Shown here: positions 8,555 through 17,285 of the stretch, one piece after another
How the letters are laid out: each line of letters opens with the position of its first letter
Position numbering within the stretch: the stretch's first letter is position 1
Assembly (NCBI RefSeq): GCF_001270495.1
Contig: NZ_LGUR01000205.1
Coordinates: 19,508-83,507, forward strand
From: Streptomyces viridochromogenes
GTDB taxonomy: Bacteria; Actinomycetota; Actinomycetes; Streptomycetales; Streptomycetaceae
DNA length: 64,000 bases
Direction: 5' to 3'
Translations under genes and position numbers: made by a program
The notes under the pieces: generated by a model
What the model was told of the DNA's origin: nothing
The model's input: the letters and a program-made list of their open reading frames with translations, nothing else
Databases searched by the model: none

Positions 8555-9025
8555 CTGACCGTGATCCTTCGGAATGAGTGCGTTCTTGCGGAACGGCGGC
8601 GGCTCGGTGGCGCCGGCCAGGAACGGCGGCCGGAAAATCGTCGGCTCGCGGTTGCGGGGGGTCGGCCAAGCGGAAGCTGTAGTAAGCGGTTGCAGGGACG
8701 GTAGGCCGAGGGCTCTGCTCATAGCAAGAGGTGCGCGGAAATTTGTTACGCCGTTTTGTCCGTGAGGTTAGGTCCGCGCGCCGGGTCGCGATCGGGCCGG
8801 GGAGCCGGACTCAGGCCCAGGTCAGACCCGGTCGGGGTGAGATCCGCAGGGGCGGCCGGGAGCGCTCCCAACCGCATCGGCGAGCTCTGGAAAACACAAA
8901 GAAACCGATTACGAAACGATCGCTTACCAGTCGATCGGACGGCCGATCGGACGGTCGGACGGTCGCCCGGATGGCTGACCGGCAGACCGTCCCTCGGAGC
9001 GATCGTCGTGAGGCTGAGACGTCCC
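8555..9025. promoter_or_regulatory. Control region of the binding-protein operon
   Basis: This 471-base stretch has no credible gene. It contains GTAAGCGGTTGCAG at 8682-8695 (a LacI-type half palindrome resembling GTAAGCGCTTCC at 3645), a GAAACCGATTACG element at 8901-8913 and four CGATCG hexamers at 8917, 8932, 8944 and 9000 with neighbouring GGACGG tandem units. Two different regulators (the LacI proteins encoded on either side) could act here. The transcription start cannot be placed. Confidence 0.5.
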
Positions 9026-10117
9026 TCAGTCGCGCCGTGCGGTAGGCGGCCGCACGGAGTTGCGTACGACGACATGGGTGCCCAGCACCAAGTGGTCGCC
9101 GTCTCCGCCCTTCCGGCGACCGGTACCACCCTCCCGCCGGTCGGCCACGGCACGCAGCGCCACCCGGCCCATCTCCTCGTACGGCACGTGCACGGTGGTG
9201 AGTTGGGGCGTGAGCTGGGAGGCGAGCGGGATGTCGTCATAGCCGACGATCGACACGTCCTCCGGCACCCGCAGCCCCGCCGCCCGCAACGCCTGCATGG
9301 CACCGGCGGCGACGACATCCGTCCCGGCGAGCACGGCGGTGAACTCCATCCCCTCCGCCAGGGCCTCCTCGACGGCCTCGTACCCGTGCTCGTAGTCGTA
9401 CGGCCCATGCCGCACCATGTCCGGCTCGAAAGGCACGCCATAGGCATCGAAGGCCCGCCGGGCACCCTTCAACCGGCCCTGAGCCGTGGTGAGTTCGGCA
9501 TGCCCCGGCAGCACGAGCACTCTCCGGTGCCCGGCGGACAACAGATGGCTGGCCATGGCATAGGCGCCGCCCTCGTTGTCGTAGTCGACGGTCGTCGCCG
9601 GCACGTCGCCCTCCAGCGGCGGCCTGCCCACCAGCACGAGGTGAGACCCGGCGGCATCCAGGGAACGGGCGAACCGGGCCATGCGCAGCTGGTACTCGTC
9701 GTAGTCGTACGCCCCACCCAGCAGCACCACGGCGGCGACGCCCTGCTGCCGCATGAGATTGACCAGGGCGAGTTCCCGCTCGGGATCGTCCCCCGTGGTC
9801 CCCACCAGCGAAAGCCAGCCACGCAGTGTGGCGGCCCCCTCAACTCCCTTCGCCACATGGGCGAACGCGGCGCCGGTGATGTTGTTGATGAGGATCGCCA
9901 CGGTGGGCGTACCGCCGCCGGCCAGCGAACGGGCGTGGGCGTTGGTGACGTAGTCCAGGTCCCGGACGACCTTCATCACCCGGCGCCGCAGATCCTCCGA
10001 CACCGGGTAGTTGCCCGACAGGACGCGCGACACGCTGGCGACGGAGACACCCGCGCGCTCCGCGACGTCCCGGATGGTGGCCCGACCGGCGTCGCCGGAC
10101 ACCTTGCGCTGACTCAC
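9026..10117 (-). CDS. LacI-family transcriptional regulator
   Basis: The start is the GTG at 10117 with AAGGAG eight bases upstream, giving 363 residues; the longer frame to 10462 is low-complexity shadow. The helix-turn-helix is ATIRDVAERAGVSVASVSRV at about residues 12-31, with the hinge MKVVRDLDYVTNAHARSLAG. The effector domain ends IVGYDDIPLASQLTPQLTTV. It is clearly a paralogue of the regulator at 24215-25276 (shared FAHMAYG/FAHVAKG, VEYDNEGGAHA/VDYDNEGGAYA and DDIPFA/DDIPLA segments). It sits between the xylan-type importer and a hydroxyacid dehydrogenase gene read in the same direction. Likely targets are those flanking genes; the inducer is unknown. Confidence 0.9.
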   Translation of the reverse strand: MSQRKVSGDAGRATIRDVAERAGVSVASVSRVLSGNYPVSEDLRRRVMKVVRDLDYVTNAHARSLAGGGTPTVAILINNITGAAFAHVAKGVEGAATLRGWLSLVGTTGDDPERELALVNLMRQQGVAAVVLLGGAYDYDEYQLRMARFARSLDAAGSHLVLVGRPPLEGDVPATTVDYDNEGGAYAMASHLLSAGHRRVLVLPGHAELTTAQGRLKGARRAFDAYGVPFEPDMVRHGPYDYEHGYEAVEEALAEGMEFTAVLAGTDVVAAGAMQALRAAGLRVPEDVSIVGYDDIPLASQLTPQLTTVHVPYEEMGRVALRAVADRREGGTGRRKGGDGDHLVLGTHVVVRNSVRPPTARRD

Positions 10118-10588
10118 CCTTGCGGCTCCTTCACCGTTGCGCCTGCCTCGGCATACGGCCGGAAAACGCGCCCCCACCGATACAGAAACCGTATCCCATG
10201 CTTCCCGCCCCAGCGCCTGCCGTCTGCGCACCCCGCTCGCTGGAGCGCGCCAACGCCGGGCACGTGCTCGCCAGCCTGTACTGGTCCGACGACGACACCG
10301 GTCGCGAGGAAGTCGAAGGGGCGCGCCGGTGGTCGCCCCGGCCGCCCCTACCCGTCCCATCCCCAGGGGCTTCGGGGCTTCGGGGCTTCGCCCCTTCGAC
10401 CCCGGTCGTTCTTCGGGTGCGGGCGGGTGGGGGCTGGTCGCGCCCACGCGGCGGAGCCGCACATCGATACAGCCCCGCGCTCCTTCTGGGGGCTGCGCCT
10501 CCAGACCCCCGCGCTCCTCCTGAGGGCTGCGTCACCCAGACCCCCGCTATCGGCCCGAAGGGGCCTCGTCCTCCCTACCCCCAACCCC
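10118..10588. repeat. Gene-free stretch with Streptomyces-type GC palindromic repeats
   Basis: No credible gene is present. Near the regulator start GATAC (10179-10183) and GTATC (10191-10195) form a small inverted repeat. From 10341 there is a block (GCCGCCCCTACCCGTCCC...) almost identical to 53884-53914, three tandem GGGGCTTC units at about 10366-10395, and CAGACCCCCGC blocks at about 10501 and 10538 like those in the element at 53881. These resemble dispersed intergenic repeats that fold into hairpins and may end transcription of the dehydrogenase gene. Confidence 0.55.
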
Positions 10589-11602
10589 TCAAGCAACCCG
10601 AGCCATATCCGCATGCACCACCTCATGCCGCAACCCCCCGCCACCCCCCACCCGCTCCAACTCCTCCACCACGATCTGCCCCAGCCGCTCCAGCTCGTTC
10701 CCGAGCGACCCGGCGATGTGAGGGGTGAGGAAGACGTTGGGCAGGTGATACAGCGGTGACCCCGCGGGCAGCGGCTCCGGCTCCGTCACGTCGAGCACCG
10801 CGTGCAGCCGCCCGGAAACCAGCTCATCCGTCAGCGCCTCGGGGTCGATCAGCGCTCCCCGCGAGGTGTTGATCAGCACGCCCCCGTCCCGGATCAGCCC
10901 CAGCCGCTCAGCGTCCAGCATCCGGTAGGTCTCCGGGATGTCCGGCGCATGCAGGCTGACGATGTCGCTGTGCCGGAGAAGGTCGTCCAGCGACTGCAGC
11001 TCGGCGCCCAGCTCCGCGGCCTCGGCGGCGCTGACGTACGGATCGTGCAGCAGCACCGTGAAGTCGAACGGCCGCAGCAGTTCCAGCAGCCGTCTGCCGA
11101 CCCGCGACGCCCCGATGAGGCCGACCCGGCGGCCGACGTTGCCGATCGCGGCGGTCTCGCGCTGCGTCGGGTAGGCGTGTGTGCTGCGAAAGCGCTCCCG
11201 ATGCCCGAAGGTGTCCTTCCCGGCGAGCAGGATCATCGCGAGCGTGTACTCCGCGACCGGCAGCGCGTTGCCGGTGACCGCGCTGGAGACGGTGACACCG
11301 GCCTTCCACAGCGCGTCGCCGACGAGTGAGCGGACCGAGCCGGCGGCGTGCAGCACGGCGCGCAGCTTGGGCGCGGCGGTGAGGACGTCGGCGTCGAGGT
11401 GGGGGCAGCCCCAGCCGGTGATCAGTACTTCGGTCCGGGCGAGGACCTCGGCCGTCGCCGGGTCGGTGAAATCTCGTACGACGAGAGCGGGGTCCAGCTC
11501 GGACGCCTGCCTCAGCCGGGCCATGAGATGCGGCGGGAAGAGCAGGGGGAGGTGCACCGGATCCATTGCGAACACGGCCCTCGGCGGGTGCGGGCTGGGC
11601 AT
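10589..11602 (-). CDS. D-isomer-specific 2-hydroxyacid dehydrogenase family protein
   Basis: Start at the ATG at 11602, with CAGGAG four bases upstream, gives 337 residues (MPSPHPPRAVFAMDPVHLPL); the upstream extension to 11803 is low-complexity leader. NAD-binding motif VGLIGASRVGRRLLELLRPF at about residues 150-170 and catalytic trio Arg (INTSRGALID), Glu (VTEPEPLP) and His (TPHIAGS) are all present. The enzyme should reduce or oxidise a 2-hydroxy acid with NAD(P). It has a same-length paralogue at 52849-53862, and both are linked to sugar-uptake loci, so a sugar-acid substrate is plausible. A GAAAGCGCCTTC operator-like site lies at 11757. Confidence 0.85.
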   Translation of the reverse strand: MPSPHPPRAVFAMDPVHLPLLFPPHLMARLRQASELDPALVVRDFTDPATAEVLARTEVLITGWGCPHLDADVLTAAPKLRAVLHAAGSVRSLVGDALWKAGVTVSSAVTGNALPVAEYTLAMILLAGKDTFGHRERFRSTHAYPTQRETAAIGNVGRRVGLIGASRVGRRLLELLRPFDFTVLLHDPYVSAAEAAELGAELQSLDDLLRHSDIVSLHAPDIPETYRMLDAERLGLIRDGGVLINTSRGALIDPEALTDELVSGRLHAVLDVTEPEPLPAGSPLYHLPNVFLTPHIAGSLGNELERLGQIVVEELERVGGGGGLRHEVVHADMARVA

Positions 11603-11643
11603 GACTCTCCTGAGGCGCTGAGTTGAGACGCTGGTTGAGGCAT

Positions 11644-11733
11644 CGATCGCGGCCTCGATCGATGCACTGATCGCGGCACTGACCAGGCGCCGATCGATGA
11701 ACCGGTCGAAGAAGCCGATCGATGAGTCGATCG
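11644..11733. repeat. Array of five CGATCG palindromes in the dehydrogenase leader
   Basis: CGATCG occurs at 11644, 11656, 11691, 11716 and 11728, three of them extended to CGATCGAT. Spacings are 12, 35, 25 and 12. The array lies between the start codon at 11602 and the operator-like site at 11757, so it is probably transcribed leader. Confidence 0.6.
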
Positions 11734-11756
11734 ACAGGCTGAGCGGAAACTGTTTC

Positions 11757-11770
11757 AGAAAGCGCCTTCT
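11757..11770. promoter_or_regulatory. LacI-type operator AGAAAGCGCCTTCT
   Basis: Twelve of fourteen positions match the reverse complement. It belongs to the GAAAGCGCTTTC-like set also seen at 28508, 32948 and 33004. Confidence 0.5.
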
Positions 11771-11932
11771 ACCGTAGATCCGGAGCGAGGGCCGGTCAAT
11801 CACCGGGATGAAGAGCGCAGTTCTCAGGGCTGACCGTGTGGCTGGCGTGTCGATGTGTTGCCCTGTGCCTGGCGCTGCGAAATCGGTTACTAGCCGTTCC
11901 CGGAGTGTGGGCCGCCACCGAAAGGCTTGGCG

Positions 11933-11949
11933 ACAACCGGTTCCCGTCC
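11933..11949. promoter_or_regulatory. Operator-like block CAACCGGTTCCCGTCC, copy 1
   Basis: The 16 bases at 11934-11949 are identical to 25314-25329, which lies just upstream of a LacI gene. AACCGGTT is the palindromic core. Confidence 0.6.
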
Positions 11950-12122
11950 AGACCGGTCGGATCGCCGTCCCCGTCCTTGCCGATCGCCCTGCTCAGGGAA
12001 CACTTCAACGCCCCTGCGAGCCCTTGCTCATCGTGAAGCCGAGGTTACGCAGACTTTTCGAAAGTTCGTCAGGGCTCTTGACGCGCCTCCCGGCCCGGAA
12101 GAAGCTCTGCCCCAACGTCATA

Positions 12123-12134
12123 GCAACCGGTTGC
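12123..12134. promoter_or_regulatory. Perfect palindrome GCAACCGGTTGC upstream of the second importer
   Basis: A perfect 12-base palindrome 79 bases before the binding-protein start, sharing the CAACCGGTT core with 11934 and 25314. Typical shape for a LacI-family operator. Confidence 0.65.
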
Positions 12135-12212
12135 CACATTGGCCGGTTCTCGACCGGCAGGCCGATTGTTGGCCGGTATACCGAACGAACCGAGCAGGGA
12201 GGTGGTCCGCTC

Positions 12213-13559
12213 ATGCGCCCACATGCCGGCGCCCCACTGAGCCGCCGCCGTTTTCTCGCCCTCGCCGCAGGCGGCACCGCGGCCGGTGCGGCGTTGAGCG
12301 GCTGTGCCATGCAGGTGTCGACCGGGGTCGGCGGATCGGGTGAGACCGTCACCGTGATGGTCAAGTCCGGAGACATCCTCCCGGAGCAGATCCAGCAGGC
12401 CAAGAAGGAACTCGGTATCAAGATCGCCCTGGTGAGGTACGACATCACCAAGCTGATCGCGATGCTCACCAGCGGCAACCCGCCCGACCTGGTACGCGGC
12501 GTCGGTGCCGTGGACGCGCCGTTCTTCGCCGCGCGGGGGGTGGCCGAGGAACTGGACCCCTACTTCGCCCGGAGCGGCGTCCTCAAGCTCGACGACCTCG
12601 ACCCCGTCAACGACCTGTGGCGGTTCGACGGCCGTACGCAGGGCAAGGGCCCGCGCTACGGCATGGCGAAGGACTTCTCCCAGGACTCCATGTTCTGGTA
12701 CAACGGCTCGGCCTTCGACAAGGCCGGTGTCGACTACCCGTCGGCGACCGAGCCGGTCACGTACGAGGAGTGGCTGGACACCGCCAAGCGCCTCGTGCAG
12801 CGCAAGAGCGGACAGACCTCCGTCTTCGGCGGCAGCTACCAGGGCGTGACCCGGTCCACGCTCCTCGCGACCATGACGGCGTCCGCGGGCGGCAGCCTCT
12901 TCAACGACGACTTCTCCCGGGTCGACTTCACCACCCCCGAGGCCCGCAGGGCCCTGGCCTGGGTCATCGACTACTGCAAGACCAAAGTCGGGCCGAGCCT
13001 CATCCAGCCCGACCCCAACGGCTGGGACGGGCCCACCTACCAGGCCGGGCGGCTGGCCATGTCGAACGCCGGCTACTGGATGGGCGGCATGATCTACCCC
13101 GACAAGAAGCTCGCGGAGGCGTCCCGCCTGGCGCCCGCTCCCGTCTTCGCAGGCGGCCCGCGGATCAGCGCCTGCCAGGCCGGCACCGGCCTGTGGATGC
13201 CGCGCGGGGCGAAGAACAAGGACGCCGCGTGGAGAGTCTTCGAGTGGTTCTTCGGCGAGGAGCCGGCCAAGGCGCGAGCCTCCGGCGGCTGGGGCATCCC
13301 CACCCTGAAGTCCTTGCGTTCGTTGATGCCGGACCAGGAGGAAGCCCAGAAGCGGGCGCTTGAGGTGCAGGAGAACGAGCTGAAGCACTTCTCGGTGGTC
13401 TCCTTCACCCCCTACACCACAGCGGACGCGCTCGACGCCCTCTTCAACCAGATCGCCCCCGCCGCGATGAACGGCCAGATCTCCGTCGACACCCTCGCCG
13501 GGCGCCTCAACTCGGCCATCAACGAGCAGATGAAGCGCGGTAAGGAGCAAGTGGGATGA
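12213..13559 (+). CDS. ABC importer lipoprotein (solute-binding protein) of the pectin-type locus
   Basis: ATG at 12213 with GGGAGG ten bases upstream; 448 residues. The N-terminus combines a twin-arginine motif (SRRRFLALAAGG) with a lipobox LSGC at about residues 27-30, so it is exported through Tat and lipid-anchored. The rest is a family 1 solute-binding protein (segments TKLIAMLTSGNPPDLVRGVG and AWRVFEWFFGEEPAKARASG). It overlaps the next permease by ATGA and heads an operon that continues through GH28 and two lyase-like genes, so it should bind oligomers released by those enzymes (probably uronate-containing). The long upstream frame from 11808 is rejected because it reads through the operator region. 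Confidence 0.92.
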   Translation: MRPHAGAPLSRRRFLALAAGGTAAGAALSGCAMQVSTGVGGSGETVTVMVKSGDILPEQIQQAKKELGIKIALVRYDITKLIAMLTSGNPPDLVRGVGAVDAPFFAARGVAEELDPYFARSGVLKLDDLDPVNDLWRFDGRTQGKGPRYGMAKDFSQDSMFWYNGSAFDKAGVDYPSATEPVTYEEWLDTAKRLVQRKSGQTSVFGGSYQGVTRSTLLATMTASAGGSLFNDDFSRVDFTTPEARRALAWVIDYCKTKVGPSLIQPDPNGWDGPTYQAGRLAMSNAGYWMGGMIYPDKKLAEASRLAPAPVFAGGPRISACQAGTGLWMPRGAKNKDAAWRVFEWFFGEEPAKARASGGWGIPTLKSLRSLMPDQEEAQKRALEVQENELKHFSVVSFTPYTTADALDALFNQIAPAAMNGQISVDTLAGRLNSAINEQMKRGKEQVG

Positions 13560-14554
13560 CGGTCGACGAGATCTCCTCCGTCGCGAGCCGGCCCGACGCC
13601 GCCGCGAGGGGCGGACGCGCACCGGCCGCCGGCCGACCGCGGGCCTCCATGACCGCGCGCAGGCACCGGGCGTTCTACATGTTCACCTCGCCCTGGATCG
13701 CCGGGTTCCTCCTGCTGACCGTCGTGCCGATGCTGTACGCGCTGTGGCTGAGCTTCACCACGTTCGACGGCATCTCGCCCAACTGGAAGTACGTCGGACT
13801 CGGCAACTACCGCGAGCTGCTGAACGATCCGGTGACCTGGGACGCGCTCGGCCGCGCGGGCCTGTTCGCGGTGACCTCGGTGCCGCTGTCGATCATCGCG
13901 GGGCTCGCCCTCGCCGTCCTGGTCAACCGGCCGATCAAGGCGCGCGGTCTGTTCCGCACCCTGCTCTATCTGCCCGCGGTGGTGCCGCCGGTGGGCGCGG
14001 GCCTCGCCTTCAAGCAGCTCTTCGACCAGAACTCCGGTGCTGCCAACGGCATCCTGAATGTCTTCGGTATCGACGCCCTCGGCTGGCTCGCCGACCCCTA
14101 CGCCCGCTACGTGCTGCTGATGACGGTGCTCTGGACTGCCGGAAACGTCATGATCATCTCGCTGGCCGGGCTCCAGGACGTACCCCGCGAACTCCACGAG
14201 GCGGCCCGCATCGACGGGGCGAGCGCCTGGCGCACCTTCCGCAGCATCACCGTGCCGCTGCTGTCACCCGTCCTGCTCTTCCAGACGGTGACCGGGATGA
14301 TCGCCTCGGTGCAGACCATCATGCCGCTGCTGCTGGCCCCGCTCGGCGGCACGGAGGGCGTCACCTCGGTCCCGCAGTCCAACTACCTCTACATGATGCA
14401 CGTGTTCGCGCAGTACTTCGCGCTCGGCCGCTACGGCTACGCCTCCGCGCTGCTGTGGGTGCTCTTCGTCCTGATCCTCCTCGTGACCGGACTCATCTTC
14501 AAGTTCACGTCCGGCGCGGTGTTCTACAACGTCGACCCGGAGGCGAAGAAGTGA
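13556..14554 (+). CDS. ABC importer permease, MalF type (pectin-type locus)
   Basis: A protein of 332 residues whose ATG overlaps the stop of the binding-protein gene (ATGA). About 45 polar residues precede the first membrane helix (FYMFTSPWIAGFLLLTVVPM); six helices follow. The EAA loop is LHEAARIDGASAWRTFRSIT. With the next gene product it forms the channel of a CUT1-type importer. No ATPase gene is in the operon. Confidence 0.93.
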   Translation: MTVDEISSVASRPDAAARGGRAPAAGRPRASMTARRHRAFYMFTSPWIAGFLLLTVVPMLYALWLSFTTFDGISPNWKYVGLGNYRELLNDPVTWDALGRAGLFAVTSVPLSIIAGLALAVLVNRPIKARGLFRTLLYLPAVVPPVGAGLAFKQLFDQNSGAANGILNVFGIDALGWLADPYARYVLLMTVLWTAGNVMIISLAGLQDVPRELHEAARIDGASAWRTFRSITVPLLSPVLLFQTVTGMIASVQTIMPLLLAPLGGTEGVTSVPQSNYLYMMHVFAQYFALGRYGYASALLWVLFVLILLVTGLIFKFTSGAVFYNVDPEAKK

Positions 14555-15423
14555 CCGCCACCACTCTGCCGCCCACGTCATCGACGACCGACAGTCGCGT
14601 GCGGGTGCGCGCCAAGCGCCTCGTCCTCTACACGGTCCTCGTCTCCGTCACCGGCCTGTTCCTCGGCCCCTTCGGCTGGCTGATCCTCTCCGGCCTGAAG
14701 ACCCAGGGCGAACTGGCCGCCTCGCCCGTGCACTGGCTGCCCGAGGTCTTCCAGTGGCACAACTTCGCCGAGGCCTTCACCCAGATCGACTTCCTCGGCT
14801 ACGCCCGCAACTCCCTGATCGTCGCCCTCCTCTACGCCACGCTCGTCACCCTCAGCTCCGCCTGGGTCGGCTTCGGCTTCGCCCGGCTCGACGCGCCCGG
14901 CAAGAAGGTGCTGTTCGGTGTCCTGCTCGGCTCGATGATGCTGCCCCAGATGGTCACCCTGCTGCCGACCTACCTGATCTTCGCCAAGCTAGGCATGGTC
15001 GACACGTACTGGCCGTGGGTGCTGTGGGGCCTGTCCGCCGCCCCGTATCTGGTCTTCCTCTTCCGGCAGTTCTTCGCGGGCATGCCGCGCGAGCTGGAGG
15101 AGGCCGCGATCGTCGACGGCTGCGGATACACGTCGATCTTCTGGCGGATCTTCCTGCCGCAGTCGTGGCCCGTGCTGTCCGCGAGCTTCATCATCGCCTT
15201 CACCTGGACCTGGGGCGACTACATCGCCCCGCAGCTGCTGCTGTCCACCGACCGCACCACGCTCGCCGTCGCCGTGATGACCACCTATGTCAACGAGGGC
15301 GGTGCGCCCGTTCCCGAGATCCAGGCCGCGGCCTCCGTCATGTACGTCGTCCCGATCCTGCTGATCTTCCTCATCGCTCAGCGCGGGTTCGTCGCCGGGA
15401 TGTCCACGTCCGGCCTCAAGTGA
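14551..15423 (+). CDS. ABC importer permease, MalG type (pectin-type locus)
   Basis: Starts at GTG 14551, overlapping the preceding stop codon (GTGA); 290 residues. Six membrane helices start with RLVLYTVLVSVTGLFLGPFG, and the EAA loop is LEEAAIVDGCGYTSIFWRIF. The open frame continuing from 13744 is a shadow of the other permease. It is followed by 47 bases and a good ribosome-binding site for the GH28 gene, so the operon most likely continues. Confidence 0.93.
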   Translation: MTATTLPPTSSTTDSRVRVRAKRLVLYTVLVSVTGLFLGPFGWLILSGLKTQGELAASPVHWLPEVFQWHNFAEAFTQIDFLGYARNSLIVALLYATLVTLSSAWVGFGFARLDAPGKKVLFGVLLGSMMLPQMVTLLPTYLIFAKLGMVDTYWPWVLWGLSAAPYLVFLFRQFFAGMPRELEEAAIVDGCGYTSIFWRIFLPQSWPVLSASFIIAFTWTWGDYIAPQLLLSTDRTTLAVAVMTTYVNEGGAPVPEIQAAASVMYVVPILLIFLIAQRGFVAGMSTSGLK

Positions 15424-15470
15424 CCTTCCTCGTATCCCTCATCTGCCTCGCCCAACGAAGGAACCGCTCC

Positions 15471-17255
15471 ATGAACGACACCCAGAGCACCGGTCTGTCC
15501 CGGCGCACCCTTCTCCAGGCCGCCGGCGCAACCGCCGCCGCGTACTCCCTGATCGGCGCCGCGGCCGGCACCGCGAGAGCCGACGACACGCCCTCATCCG
15601 CCGACAAGCTGGTGGTCTACCCCATCCCGAGCGGGGTCCCCACCAACTCCAGCTTCTCCGTCAAGGCGCGTACGCCGGGCGGCGAATGGCAGACGGTGCC
15701 CGTCTACCGCGCCCGGGCGAAGCAGATCGACGCGAACACGGGCAGCGGCCCGGTCTTCAACTCCTCCGTCGCCACCTTCGACTTCAGCGGCACCGTCGAG
15801 GTCGCCGTCACCTCGTCCAAGGGCGCCATCGGCTCCGCGCGGATCCGCCCCCTGTCGTACGACACCCAGTTCACGGTGGCCGGCGCCACGGTGAGCTTCA
15901 CCCTCACCGAGCCGCGCAACCTCTCCATCGAGATCGACGGGGAGATCTTCAACAACCTGCAGCTGCACGCCAACCCGATCGAGACGAACGTCCCCGACCC
16001 GGACGACCCCGACGTCATCTACATCGGCCCCGGCCTGCACAAGACCACCGACAACGTGGTGAAGGTGCCCAGCGGCAAGACGCTGTACCTGGCGGGCGGT
16101 GCCGTGCTGACCTCCCGGGTGGAGTTCCAGAACGTCGAGAACGCCCGGCTGATCGGCCGCGGTGTGCTGTACAACTCGCAGAACGGCGTCCTGGTGAACT
16201 ACTCCAGGAACATCGAGATCGACGGCGTCATGGTGCTCAACCCGAGCAGCGGCTACTCGGTCACCGTCGGCCAGTCGAAGCAGGTCACCGTCCGCAACCT
16301 GCACTCCTACAGCCACGGCCAGTGGGGCGACGGCATCGACGTCTTCTCCAGCGAGGACGTCCTCATCGAGGGCGTCTGGATGCGCAACTCCGACGACTGC
16401 ATCGCGATCTACGCCCACCGCTGGGACTACTACGGCGACTGCCGCAACATCACCGTCCGCGACTCCACCCTCTGGGCGGACGTCGCGCACCCGATCAACG
16501 TCGGCACGCACGGCAACACCGACAAGCCGGAGACCATCGAGAACCTCGTCTTCAGCAACATCGACATCCTCGACCACCGCGAACCGCAGATGGACTACCA
16601 GGGCTGCATCGCGCTCAACCCCGGCGACAGCAACCTGCTGCGCAACGTCCGCGCCCAGGACATCCGGGTGGAGGACTTCCGCTGGGGCCAGCTGATCAAC
16701 ATGCGGGTCATGTACAACAAGAGCTACAACACCTCCGTCGGACGGGGCATCGACGGAGTGTTCATACGGAACCTGACGTACACCGGCACGCACGCCAACC
16801 CGTCCGTCATGGTCGGCTACGACGCGGACCACGCCATCAAGAACGTGACGTTCCAGAACCTCGTCATCAACGGCAAGTTCATCGGCAACGGGATGAAGAA
16901 GCCCGGCTGGTACAAGTTCACGGACATGATGCCGGCGTACGCCAACGAGCATGTGATCAACCCGCGGTTCCTGAACTCCACCGAGGCCACGTCGAGCGAC
17001 GCGCCCAGGATCACCAGCCCGGAGAAGGCGGCCGCGACCAAGAACCAGGTCTTCAACTACCTGATCACGGCCAGCGGGCTCCCGACGAAGTTCAACGCGG
17101 ACGGGCTACCGAAGGGCCTGGACATCGACACCGACACCGGTCTGATCTCCGGGACGGCCAGGGACAACGTCGGCACCTTCACGGTCACCGTCTCGGCCAC
17201 CAACAGCGTGGACACCGCCACGCAGACCGTCACGTTCACCATCGAGCACGCGTGA
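15471..17255 (+). CDS. Secreted glycoside hydrolase family 28 (polygalacturonase-type) with C-terminal Ig-like module
   Basis: ATG at 15471 after CGAAGGA; 594 residues. A Tat signal (SRRTLLQAAGATAAAYSLIG) is followed by an N-terminal beta-sandwich and then a right-handed beta-helix from about residue 150. Polygalacturonase-type active-site segments can be seen in order: GDGIDVF, NSDDCIAIYA (paired Asp), NVGTHGN and LINMRV. The last ~85 residues (GLPKGLDIDTDTGLISGTA) form a putative Ig-like (He_PIG) module. Enzymes of GH28 cut galacturonan or rhamnogalacturonan backbones. The SDDCIAIYAHRWDYYG region also resembles GH49-like helices, so substrate assignment is cautious. It lies in the importer operon and should act outside the cell. 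Confidence 0.85.
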   Translation: MNDTQSTGLSRRTLLQAAGATAAAYSLIGAAAGTARADDTPSSADKLVVYPIPSGVPTNSSFSVKARTPGGEWQTVPVYRARAKQIDANTGSGPVFNSSVATFDFSGTVEVAVTSSKGAIGSARIRPLSYDTQFTVAGATVSFTLTEPRNLSIEIDGEIFNNLQLHANPIETNVPDPDDPDVIYIGPGLHKTTDNVVKVPSGKTLYLAGGAVLTSRVEFQNVENARLIGRGVLYNSQNGVLVNYSRNIEIDGVMVLNPSSGYSVTVGQSKQVTVRNLHSYSHGQWGDGIDVFSSEDVLIEGVWMRNSDDCIAIYAHRWDYYGDCRNITVRDSTLWADVAHPINVGTHGNTDKPETIENLVFSNIDILDHREPQMDYQGCIALNPGDSNLLRNVRAQDIRVEDFRWGQLINMRVMYNKSYNTSVGRGIDGVFIRNLTYTGTHANPSVMVGYDADHAIKNVTFQNLVINGKFIGNGMKKPGWYKFTDMMPAYANEHVINPRFLNSTEATSSDAPRITSPEKAAATKNQVFNYLITASGLPTKFNADGLPKGLDIDTDTGLISGTARDNVGTFTVTVSATNSVDTATQTVTFTIEHA

Positions 17256-17285
17256 CGCGGCACCACTGAACCAGGAGACACCCCC

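Larger units (their letters stand above)
11603..12212. promoter_or_regulatory. 610-base divergent control region with several palindromes
   Basis: This gap separates the minus-strand dehydrogenase gene from the plus-strand pectin-type importer and holds no credible gene. It contains an array of five CGATCG hexamers (11644-11733), AGAAAGCGCCTTCT at 11757-11770, AATCGGTTAC at 11881, CAACCGGTTCCCGTCC at 11934-11949, CTTTTCGAAAG near 12054 and the perfect palindrome GCAACCGGTTGC at 12123-12134. Two or more LacI-type regulators probably bind here. Confidence 0.6.

Noticed and set aside
8756..10759. Plus-strand 667-codon frame opposite LacI-2
   Set aside because: Shadow; the minus-strand LacI protein has an intact helix-turn-helix and effector domain.
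11808..12212. Coding region extending the binding protein upstream, or a small separate gene
   Set aside because: Contains several operator palindromes and no ribosome-binding site; the signal peptide starts at 12213.
14754..17255. GH28 gene starting at 14754
   Set aside because: The first part is shadow of the permease gene; the Tat signal and ribosome-binding site put the start at 15471.
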